This document shows, piece by piece, positions 1 through 5,720 of a stretch of DNA of 5,799 bases. Source of the DNA: Pseudomonadota bacterium (GTDB lineage: Bacteria > Pseudomonadota > Gammaproteobacteria > Burkholderiales > Thiobacillaceae); the NCBI GenBank assembly GCA_021802595.1, contig JAJZRT010000268.1, forward strand, positions 1 to 5,799, written 5' to 3'. The notes under the pieces are model-generated. The model made no database searches, had not been told where the DNA came from, and saw only the letters and a program-made list of their open reading frames with translations. Each line of letters opens with the position of its first letter. Position 1 is the stretch's first letter. Both the position numbers and the translations under genes were made by a program.

Positions 1-1904
1 GTGGCGTTGTAGATGTGCGGCTGCAAGAGTTCTTTATCCGCCGCCGAGCCCGTCATCACGACCTTGATCGCGCCTTGCGCCGGGTCGGTGCTGTGCCATT
101 CCGGCCGTAGGGCGACGATAGCGTTGTAGAGGTGGGCGCAAATCTCGCGGCTCATCGCCACGATCATGCCCTTGCCCTCTACCGCCGCATTGCGCGCATC
201 GAAGTGCTGCACGATGTCGGCGGCGACTTGCTTGATGCGCGGATCAGCACCGACCAATTTCTCCAGCGCAGCCCACTTGGTCTTGGCCGCCTCACGCAGC
301 GCGACGCTCTCTTCATCCTCGAAGATTTCCTCGACCTGCTCACTGAGCTGTTCGATCTCCGCCTGGTTGATGTCCAGCTTGGCCAGGCGGCTTTCGTAGT
401 AAATCGGCACCGTCGAGCCATCGTCCACCGCATCCTGAATGTCGTACACGCTGACGTAGTCGCCGAACACCGAGCGGGTGTCCTTGTCGTCGGTCTCCAC
501 CGGCGTGCCGGTAAAGCCAACAAAGGTCGCGTTGGGCAAGGCGTCGCGCAGATGCTTGGCAAAGCCGTATTTGTATTTGCCCGTCTTCATGTCCAGCACC
601 GCGTTAAAGCCGTACTGCGAGCGGTGCGCCTCGTCAGCGATGACCACGACGTTGGTCCGCTCCGTCAGCCGCGGGAATTGGTCCTCGTTCTTTTCGGGCG
701 AGAACTTTTGTACCGTTGTAAAAATGATGCCGCCGGATGGCCGCCCGTTCAGCAGCGCGCGCAGCTGGTCGCGGTCTTCCGCCTGTTGCGGCGTTTCCTT
801 CAACAGCGATCGCGCACCGGCAAAGGTCTGGAACAACTGCCCGTCCAAATCATTGCGGTCGGTAACGACGACTATCGTCGGATTCTGCATCTCCGGCTGC
901 TGCATCAGCTTGCCGGTGAAGCACGCCATGGAAATACTCTTGCCCGAGCCCTGGGTGTGCCAGACGATGCCGCCCTTGCGTGAGCCAGGCACCACCTGTT
1001 TGCCATAGGTCGCACGTTCTTCTTCTGCCTTGTTCGCGGCGGCCGGCGGCTGCGTGGCCGCAATCACCGTGGCCCGCACCGCCTCGCGCACGGCGTGGAA
1101 CTGGTGATAACCGGCGATCTTCTTGATGATGCCGTCGTCGCCCTGCTCAAACAGGATGAAGTAGCGCAGATAGTCCAACAGCAGCTCGGGCGCGAAGAAG
1201 CCGCGCACCACTTTTTCCAATTCAAATTCCAGCAGCGGCCGGTCGTTCTCGTTGCGCAAGGTGCGCCAAGGCAGAAACCGCTCCCGGTCCGCCGTCAGCG
1301 AACCCACGCGCGCGTGCAGCCCATCCGAAATCACCAGCGCCTCGTTGAATACAAACAAGTCGGCGATCTCGGTCTTGTAGGTTTCCAGTTGATTGAACGC
1401 CGACCAGATATTGGCCTGCTCAGTCGCCGGGTTCTTGAGTTCGATCACCGCGATGGGAATGCCGTTGATAAAGCACACCAAGTCCGGCCGGCGCGGCTGC
1501 TTGGTGCCTTGCACCGTATACTGGTTCACCACCAGAAATTGGTTTTGTTCGGGATGCTCAAAGTCGATCAGGCGCACGCGGTCGCCGCGCTTCTCGCCGT
1601 TTTTCTCGATAATGACCGCCAGCCCGTCGAGCAGCGTTTCGTGAAAACTGCGGTTGCTTTGAATCACCGAAGGCTCATGCAGCTTGGCGACCCGGTGCGA
1701 TACCTCTTCCAGCACCGCATCGGGTACAGCCGGATTCAACCGGCGCAGCGCCTCGTGCATGCGCCCCGGTAATAGCACCTGCCGGTAATCGGCGCGCTCG
1801 GGTGTATCGCCATCCGGGGCGATGTCCGGGCCGTGGCGATATTCCCAACCGGAATCCTGGAACCAGGTCAAAGCGAGTTGTTCGAGCTGGTCTTCAGTGA
1901 TCAT
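1..1904 (-). CDS. hsdR: Type I restriction enzyme R subunit, HsdR (C-terminus beyond window)
   Basis: Motor and nuclease subunit of a type I restriction enzyme; with HsdM and HsdS it translocates unmethylated DNA using ATP and cuts it at a distance. I translated 634 uninterrupted codons from the ATG at 1904 to the left edge. The N-terminal nuclease domain shows a PD-(D/E)xK site: RPD (D141) followed by IELK (E155, K157). The helicase part has Walker A HTQGSGKS (about 316-323), DEAH (424-427) and the motif III-like VGFTGTP (about 462-468). The reading ends at MTGSA...QPHIYNA, inside the second RecA-like domain, so roughly a third of a usual protein of about 1000 residues lies outside the window. 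The start is supported by GGGAG six bases upstream and by an 11-nt overlap with the end of the RhuM-Fic gene, which leaves no room for a promoter of its own. The family call is firm. The state of the missing C-terminus is unknown. Confidence 0.96.
   Translation of the reverse strand, partial: MITEDQLEQLALTWFQDSGWEYRHGPDIAPDGDTPERADYRQVLLPGRMHEALRRLNPAVPDAVLEEVSHRVAKLHEPSVIQSNRSFHETLLDGLAVIIEKNGEKRGDRVRLIDFEHPEQNQFLVVNQYTVQGTKQPRRPDLVCFINGIPIAVIELKNPATEQANIWSAFNQLETYKTEIADLFVFNEALVISDGLHARVGSLTADRERFLPWRTLRNENDRPLLEFELEKVVRGFFAPELLLDYLRYFILFEQGDDGIIKKIAGYHQFHAVREAVRATVIAATQPPAAANKAEEERATYGKQVVPGSRKGGIVWHTQGSGKSISMACFTGKLMQQPEMQNPTIVVVTDRNDLDGQLFQTFAGARSLLKETPQQAEDRDQLRALLNGRPSGGIIFTTVQKFSPEKNEDQFPRLTERTNVVVIADEAHRSQYGFNAVLDMKTGKYKYGFAKHLRDALPNATFVGFTGTPVETDDKDTRSVFGDYVSVYDIQDAVDDGSTVPIYYESRLAKLDINQAEIEQLSEQVEEIFEDEESVALREAAKTKWAALEKLVGADPRIKQVAADIVQHFDARNAAVEGKGMIVAMSREICAHLYNAIVALRPEWHSTDPAQGAIKVVMTGSAADKELLQPHIYNA
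1776..1904 (-). repeat. hsdR 5' direct repeat, copy A (intact gene)
   Basis: The first 43 codons of the intact hsdR recur at 3026-3151 in the same orientation, 1250 bp away. By eye I count 17 mismatches over the 123 directly alignable bases (1776-1898 against 3026-3148), about 86% identity, most of them transitions. The match stops abruptly at 1776, just after the codon for Val43. Confidence 0.93.
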
Positions 1905-2901
1905 TCGCCGCTCCCGCCAGCATGTTCATGATGAGCCGGATCATCGGCTCCTTCTGTGCCGGGTCGGATTCCGCCACCAGCAAGGCCAATGCCGCCAGAC
2001 CGATGTCATTGATGACCGGATTGCCCGCCCCATCCAGCAGGCGGGCATTGCGGTTCAAGAAATCCACGAACAGGAAAGCCGCGCTGCGCTTGTTGCCGTC
2101 CGAGAACGGATGGTTCTTGATGACGAAATACAGCAGATGCGCCGCCTTCGCCTCCACGCTGGGGTAAGCCGGCTCGCCGAACACCGTTTGGTCGAGATTA
2201 CCGAGCAAGGCAGCGAAGGCATCGCCGCGTTCCTGCGCGAACAACGGCGTGGCCTCGCCGCGCGCGATCAGGTCGGCCTTCAGCCCGACGAGCGCTGCGC
2301 GCGCCTCGTCCAGCGTCGGCAATCTGCCCCCCGTCGCCACCTGCGGCTCGGCCAGCAGCCCCTCGTCGTAGCGTTGCAGCAATAGAAAAGTCTGGGCATA
2401 GCGCGTCACCACATCCACCAGCCCGCGTCCCTGATCCGTGGTCAGCGCCTCGCCCGCGGCCGCCTTGCGCACCAGCGCGAGCGCGGCCTCCAGCTCGCGG
2501 GCGTTTTGCTCGAAGCGCTGGCGGTTCAGCGTATAGCCCTGGGTCAGGTGCTCGCGCAGCACCTTGGTCGCCCACTGGCGGAACAGCACGGCGCGTTTGG
2601 AACTAACACGGTAGCCTACCGAAATGATGGCATCGAGGTTGTAATGCTTCACGCTGCGGCTTACCTGTCGCTTGCCTTCCTGACGAACTACCGAGGAATC
2701 CTCGGTAGTTGCCGCCTCGCTTAACTCACCGTCCGAAAAGATGTTTTTCAGATGCAGACTGACGTTATCCGTCGAAGTCTCAAACAAATCGGCCATCTGC
2801 TTTTGGGTTAACCACACCGTATCGTGCTTGGCATCCAAGCGCACTTCGACCGGCTGGCCCGCCCCTTGAAAAATCACCAGTTCACCGCGGTCATCTTCCA
2901 T
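1894..2901 (-). CDS. rhuM: RhuM-family protein with C-terminal Fic/DOC domain
   Basis: A 335-residue fusion. Residues about 7-125 match the RhuM family (named after a Salmonella SPI-3 protein), with the typical stretches TVWLTQKQMADLF (28-40), LHLKNIFSDGEL (49-60) and YNLDAIISVGYRVSSKRA (87-104). Residues about 150-330 form a Fic/DOC domain whose active loop is HPFSDGNKR (H264-R272). The loop has Lys where AMPylating Fic enzymes have Gly, and it lacks their second Arg (A275); both are Doc-like traits. I see no (S/T)xxxE(G/N) inhibitory motif. The enzyme would transfer a nucleotide or phosphate to an unknown target, and the RhuM part has no established biochemical activity. The start has GAGAGGG seven bases upstream. 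The gene overlaps the preceding hsdR-fragment ORF and the following hsdR by 11 nt each. Such proteins are frequent next to type I R-M genes. The family call is firm; the role is not known. Confidence 0.93.
   Translation of the reverse strand: MEDDRGELVIFQGAGQPVEVRLDAKHDTVWLTQKQMADLFETSTDNVSLHLKNIFSDGELSEAATTEDSSVVRQEGKRQVSRSVKHYNLDAIISVGYRVSSKRAVLFRQWATKVLREHLTQGYTLNRQRFEQNARELEAALALVRKAAAGEALTTDQGRGLVDVVTRYAQTFLLLQRYDEGLLAEPQVATGGRLPTLDEARAALVGLKADLIARGEATPLFAQERGDAFAALLGNLDQTVFGEPAYPSVEAKAAHLLYFVIKNHPFSDGNKRSAAFLFVDFLNRNARLLDGAGNPVINDIGLAALALLVAESDPAQKEPMIRLIMNMLAGAANDH
1911..1915 (-). promoter_or_regulatory. Ribosome binding site of hsdR
   Basis: GGGAG on the minus strand, six bases before the hsdR ATG at 1904. 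It lies inside the 3' end of the RhuM-Fic coding sequence. It supports the chosen start and implies reinitiation or coupling after the upstream stop at 1894-1896. Confidence 0.75.
2686..2710. repeat. 25-bp perfect palindrome inside rhuM
   Basis: Arms AACTACCGAGGA (2686-2697) and TCCTCGGTAGTT (2699-2710) are exact reverse complements around a single central A. The palindrome lies in frame in the RhuM coding sequence and encodes residues around TTEDSSVV (65-72). It could form a strong mRNA hairpin or serve as a dyadic protein-binding site. Confidence 0.9.
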
Positions 2902-2908
2902 CGCGTTG

Positions 2909-2915
2909 CCCTCTC
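2909..2915 (-). promoter_or_regulatory. Ribosome binding site of the RhuM-Fic gene
   Basis: GAGAGGG on the minus strand, seven bases before the ATG at 2901. It supports this start over in-frame alternatives and lies inside the end of the upstream hsdR-fragment ORF. Confidence 0.75.
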
Positions 2916-2945
2916 ATTCCCCAAACCTGCAACGAGTGCTGAACC

Positions 2946-2962
2946 GTTTCCATTTTGGAAAC
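2946..2962. repeat. 17-bp dyad upstream of rhuM
   Basis: GTTTCCA (2946-2952) and TGGAAAC (2956-2962) are perfect inverted repeats around TTT. The centre is about 50 bp upstream of the RhuM-Fic start, in the non-hsdR tail of the fragment ORF. The form and position would suit an operator of a small dimeric regulator, but seven-base arms also occur by chance. Confidence 0.5.
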
Positions 2963-3025
2963 AATTGCCGCCCAGCCGCGCTTAACGCCGCCGCTTTCCA
3001 CTTCCACCACCACGCCATGCCGCGC

Positions 3026-3151
3026 CACCTGCCGGTAATCGGCGCGCTCGGGCGCGTCACCGTCCGGGGCGATGTCCGGGCCGCAGCGGTATTCCCAGCC
3101 GGAATCCTGAAACCAAGTTAGGGCGAGTTGTTCGAGATCGTCTTCGGTCAT
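3026..3151 (-). repeat. hsdR 5' direct repeat, copy B (orphan fragment)
   Basis: Diverged copy of the hsdR start, same orientation as copy A at 1776-1904. The homology ends sharply at 3026. The start region differs by one codon (MTEDD against MITEDQ). Sequence upstream of the two ATGs is unrelated: an AT-rich gap here, the rhuM end there. Confidence 0.93.
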
Positions 3152-3321
3152 TTCACGTCCGGCTGGATTTGCGTCTAAATAAACAAGTCATTAAATATCA
3201 ATAAGATAATTGTTTTTTCAGGTGTCAGAGTTTGCGTCTTACGCATTAAACAATCCCTATATTGTGTCTCATATTTAACTAAAAATGAGACATTATGTGA
3301 TTAAAAGTGCATGCGTGAGAC
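3152..3321 (-). promoter_or_regulatory. AT-rich intergenic region, probable promoter of the fragment-rhuM-hsdR unit
   Basis: The only gap between intact genes where neither flanking gene overlaps its neighbour. From 3177 to 3310 I count about 28% GC, against roughly 45-68% in the stretches of coding sequence I counted. It lies directly upstream of the orphan hsdR start and presumably is the old hsdR promoter region. I found isolated hexamers (for example CATAAT on the minus strand at 3293-3298, and CTGACA at about 3224-3229) but no pair with good 16-18 bp spacing, so I do not name exact boxes. A 9-bp direct repeat TTTGCGTCT (3168-3176 and 3231-3239) and a small TGCGT-CTT-ACGCA dyad (3233-3245) also lie here. 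No clear terminator for fic was seen. Confidence 0.5.
3265..3292. repeat. Inverted repeat TGTCTCAT-N12-ATGAGACA
   Basis: Perfect eight-base arms at 3265-3272 and 3285-3292 around an AT-only stretch with one C. A third half-site TGAGAC lies at 3316-3321, directly against the fic stop codon, 30 bp from the same hexamer at 3286. It looks more like an operator than a terminator, because no T-run follows the stem on the minus strand. Confidence 0.6.
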
Positions 3322-4446
3322 TCAAATAATCCGTTGGCCCTCGGCAACATTCAGCAATTCACGAAAGGCATAAATTCCTGATCTCCGCCCCCTCCCTTCA
3401 CGTAGCGCATGAAGCAACCGATCCTCTCGCAGCATCGCAAGAATGCGGGCAGCCGTCGGCCTGGGTATCTCGGATTTTTCGGTGAAGTCGGGCGCTTTGA
3501 ATATCGGACTCTGAAACAGAAAATCCACCGCCCGGATGGCATGTTGCGAATGGGTCAGGTCAACAACCCGGGTTTTGACCTGCTCATAGAGCGCGAGGAT
3601 AGCTCTCGCCTTCTGTTCATTCTCGGCGGACTGCTCCACGATCCCCTCCAGGAAGAAAGCACACCAGTCAGTCCATGCGCCATCCCGCGAAACGGCGCGT
3701 AGCCGCTCCTGATAGGTTTCGCGATGCGCCTCCAGATAGCCGCTCATGTAGAAATCGGGGCTGCTGAGAACGTTCTTCTTGTAGAGGAACAAAGGAATCA
3801 GCATCCGCCCCAAGCGGCCATTGCCGTCCTTGAATGGATGCAGCGCCTCGAACTCCACATGCACGATAGCCAGTTGCACCAACGAATCCAGTTCGCCATC
3901 GCCATTCATGTAGGCTTCCCATGCATCCATTCCCGAGCCAAGCTGAGCGGGTGCAATCGGCACAAAGCTGGCCTCTTCAATGCGACAACCCTTTGGGCCG
4001 ATCCAGTTCTGATCCGTGCGGAAGCTCCCCGGCGTTTGCTCTTTTCCGCGCACACCCTGCATGAGCAGGTAGTGGGCCTGCCGAACCAAATGCTGGGATA
4101 GCGGGCGCTCCTTCAACGCATCCACACACGAGCGCAGCGCGATGCGGTAGTTCAGAATCTCCTCGGCATCGTCGCGCTTGGGCTGGGTCACATCCTCCGG
4201 CTCGCCGCCCGCTTCCAGTTCCAGCACCTCGCCCATCGTGACATGGGTGCCCTCGATCTTCGACGACAGCACCGCTTCCTGCGTGGTCAAGGGCGACAGC
4301 AGCACCGCAGCATTGGGAATCGCCGACAGCAACCCGTCGTAACGGGCAAGACCGGCGTTGGCTTTGCCGATCAACGGGATAAGACGTTTCCAGTCCAGTT
4401 CCGCAGGCGGAAATTTGCCGAGGTGGTAAAGAACGGGTTGCGTCAT
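3322..4446 (-). CDS. fic: Fic family protein (class II, N-terminal inhibitory motif)
   Basis: A 374-residue Fic enzyme of the type that usually transfers AMP from ATP to a hydroxyl side chain of a target protein. The active loop is the full canonical HPFKDGNGRLGR (H203-R214). The target-docking flap appears as GSFRTDQNWIG (140-150). An inhibitory SSKIEG (S61-G66, Glu65) matches the (S/T)xxxE(G/N) motif near the N-terminus, marking class II, in which the Glu blocks productive ATP binding within the same protein. The C-terminus (about 300-365, with PRPTAARILAMLRED) looks like a winged helix. Length and layout fit the well-studied Shewanella Fic protein group. It starts in an ATGA overlap with hsdS, with GGAG eight bases upstream, so it should be co-translated with the modification subunits. 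The target and the link to restriction are unknown. Confidence 0.95.
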   Translation of the reverse strand: MTQPVLYHLGKFPPAELDWKRLIPLIGKANAGLARYDGLLSAIPNAAVLLSPLTTQEAVLSSKIEGTHVTMGEVLELEAGGEPEDVTQPKRDDAEEILNYRIALRSCVDALKERPLSQHLVRQAHYLLMQGVRGKEQTPGSFRTDQNWIGPKGCRIEEASFVPIAPAQLGSGMDAWEAYMNGDGELDSLVQLAIVHVEFEALHPFKDGNGRLGRMLIPLFLYKKNVLSSPDFYMSGYLEAHRETYQERLRAVSRDGAWTDWCAFFLEGIVEQSAENEQKARAILALYEQVKTRVVDLTHSQHAIRAVDFLFQSPIFKAPDFTEKSEIPRPTAARILAMLREDRLLHALREGRGRRSGIYAFRELLNVAEGQRII

Positions 4447-5720
4447 GTCATGGACTCCAGTGACGATTCAATTTCCGGCACGCGCAGTTCGCCGGAGAGG
4501 AGTTTGGGGAGGAGCGTGTCGCGCACGGCGCCAAGTGTCTCCGATTCGCGAACCTTTTCGGTTATTTGCTCATACAAAGGTATGGCGTGTTGATGAAACG
4601 CTTTCAGCACATGCTCGTCCGGAACAAGCACGGCCATTGGTCGAAAGTTCGTCTTACTGATTTCTGCGAAGGTTGTTCCGCTTCCTCTTTGTTTAATGGC
4701 GTCAAGATTCTCAATAGCCCATTGCAGAACATACGTATTCGGCAATCGCTTGTCGCACACCATGGCGATAAAGCCCTGATTGATTGATACGGGAATCATT
4801 GCCAGCGACAAATAACCAATTGGCGCTCTTGATGAAAGGAGAACAGTGCCTATCGGCAGTTGGCCTGAACTGATTTTCTTCACACCAGCTTGAGTGATTT
4901 TTCGCTCTGAACCAACTAGCACCTTTGCAGGGGCGCCGGACAAATCCTTGGGCGTAACCCACGCATATTCGCCATTCCAAAATTCTGGATTGGCTGTGCT
5001 TGGCGTGCCACCACCGAAAATCGAAACCTCTTCGCCAACTGAGCTCCACTCCCACCCCTCCGGAATCTCGCCGAGTTCGGAATCGACGAGGCGGTCGGGG
5101 AAGAGGGCGAGGCGGTCGGGGGTGAGGCCGAGGCGTTGGCAGATGGATTTGGGCGGTTCGCCGCTGGCTTTGGCGCGGACGGGGTCGAAGTCGACGAACC
5201 AGGACTTGAAGATCGCCCGCGCGATGGCCTCCAGCGTTTCGTTCATGCGGCGGTTGAGTTCGATCTTGTCGTCGAGGGTGCCGAGGATGTGGGCGATGGC
5301 GCGTTGTTCGTCCAACGAAGGGCAGGAAATCTGAATTTTGTTTAGATTGCCCTGCGTGAGCTTCGGCATCACCGCGCCAGTTAGATAGCCACTTATATCT
5401 GCGGCCTGTACCGCGTACATCAAGAAAAGCGTATCTGCCATATCGTTGCCAGTTACGATATGTGCATGGTTGTTGACCCAGTATTTGCCCCTCGCCATGA
5501 AGGCAATCGGTGTCTGGCGTGTGCGCAAGTTTTCGCCATCTTCGGCGATCAGCAAGTAGTCGCCATCAATCAGATATTCGTCAACATAGTCGACGATACC
5601 TGAAGCACCGTAATAAGGATACGGCCCGGGTCTGCGATCAGCTTCTTTGACGGGCTTTCGTTTACTGTCGTGGTTGACCGTCAAGTCGCCGAGCGCGCGC
5701 GTATGCCACTTACCCGCCAT
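4443..5720 (-). CDS. hsdS: Type I restriction-modification specificity subunit, HsdS
   Basis: DNA-recognition subunit of the type I system; each target-recognition domain reads one half of a split DNA site, and the conserved helices set their spacing. The protein has 425 residues in the usual two-fold layout. TRD1 is about 1-135, followed by a conserved helix (LDEQRAIAHILGTLDDKIELNRR...) and the IFKSWFVDFDPVRAK block (170-184). A linker with SELGEIPEGWEW (214-225) leads to TRD2 (about 226-375), and a C-terminal helix ends in LLPKLLSGELRV (403-414). Both halves look complete. The start overlaps hsdM by 11 nt and has GAGG seven bases upstream. Base composition drops to about 45-50% GC in both TRDs and rises to about 65% in the centre, typical of TRD exchange. 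A 21-bp tandem repeat lies in the linker. The recognised sequence cannot be read from this. Confidence 0.96.
   Translation of the reverse strand: MAGKWHTRALGDLTVNHDSKRKPVKEADRRPGPYPYYGASGIVDYVDEYLIDGDYLLIAEDGENLRTRQTPIAFMARGKYWVNNHAHIVTGNDMADTLFLMYAVQAADISGYLTGAVMPKLTQGNLNKIQISCPSLDEQRAIAHILGTLDDKIELNRRMNETLEAIARAIFKSWFVDFDPVRAKASGEPPKSICQRLGLTPDRLALFPDRLVDSELGEIPEGWEWSSVGEEVSIFGGGTPSTANPEFWNGEYAWVTPKDLSGAPAKVLVGSERKITQAGVKKISSGQLPIGTVLLSSRAPIGYLSLAMIPVSINQGFIAMVCDKRLPNTYVLQWAIENLDAIKQRGSGTTFAEISKTNFRPMAVLVPDEHVLKAFHQHAIPLYEQITEKVRESETLGAVRDTLLPKLLSGELRVPEIESSLESMT
4455..4458 (-). promoter_or_regulatory. Ribosome binding site of fic
   Basis: GGAG on the minus strand, eight bases before the ATG at 4446 and inside the last codons of hsdS. 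Together with the ATGA stop-start overlap it fixes the fic start. Confidence 0.65.
5087..5135 (-). repeat. hsdS: 21-bp period repeat in the hsdS central linker
   Basis: CGAGGCGGTCGGGG occurs exactly at 5087-5100 and 5108-5121, and its first seven bases recur at 5129-5135, all 21 bp apart. In HsdS this gives the seven-residue repeat TPDRLAL / FPDRLVD (about 200-213), just before TRD2. The period is a whole number of codons, so copy-number change would keep the frame. Confidence 0.75.

Larger units (their letters stand above)
2891..3151 (-). pseudogene. Truncated hsdR 5' fragment fused to an unrelated 44-codon tail
   Basis: An 86-codon ORF. Residues 1-42 (starting MTEDDLEQLALTWFQDSGW) match HsdR residues 1-43 at 39 of 42 aligned positions; the differences are one lost Ile, Q6 to D, H24 to C and T34 to A in HsdR numbering. 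After RQV the similarity ends. The remaining 44 residues (ARHGVVVEVESGG onward, ending GQRDGR) resemble nothing I recognise. The PD-(D/E)xK and helicase parts are absent, so it cannot act as a restriction subunit. The ORF starts just after the AT-rich gap, with a weak GGA six bases before the ATG, and its stop overlaps the RhuM-Fic start by 11 nt. It may survive as a translated leader that couples initiation of the next gene, or be plain debris of a rearrangement. The homology is certain. Whether the peptide is made is unknown. Confidence 0.85.

Noticed and set aside
132..983. Long plus-strand ORF of 283 codons opposite hsdR
   Set aside because: Antisense shadow of the well-supported hsdR frame in GC-rich DNA. 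The translation is rich in Arg, Leu and Val with no recognisable domain.
1095..1772. Plus-strand ORF of 225 codons opposite the hsdR N-terminal part
   Set aside because: The minus-strand frame encodes the HsdR nuclease domain with its D...ExK site; the plus-strand reading shows no family features.
1..1904. Possible frameshift in hsdR, because no complete ORF is contained within the window here
   Set aside because: I read the minus strand from 1904 to the edge line by line. The frame is continuous for 634 codons; the gene simply runs off the left edge before its stop.
2022..2047. GC-rich inverted repeat TGCCCGCC-N10-GGCGGGCA within rhuM
   Set aside because: Eight-base GC-rich arms with a 10-base loop are expected by chance at this composition and length; it is in coding sequence with no T-run after it.
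2198..2575. Minus-strand 125-codon ORF inside rhuM, different frame
   Set aside because: Gly/Ala/Arg-rich out-of-frame reading of the Fic domain region; the rhuM frame is clearly the coding one.
2902..3025. Insertion-sequence end or transposase remnant at the hsdR fragment junction
   Set aside because: I saw no terminal inverted repeats, no short target-site duplication bracketing rhuM, and no transposase-like residues in the 44-codon tail.
3265..3292. Rho-independent terminator for fic
   Set aside because: The stem has only three G/C pairs in eight, a long AT loop and no U-tract following it on the minus strand; an operator is a better reading.
4711..5055. Minus-strand 114-codon ORF inside hsdS, other frame
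   Set aside because: Overlaps TRD2 completely, with no recognisable domain and no case for an independent start.
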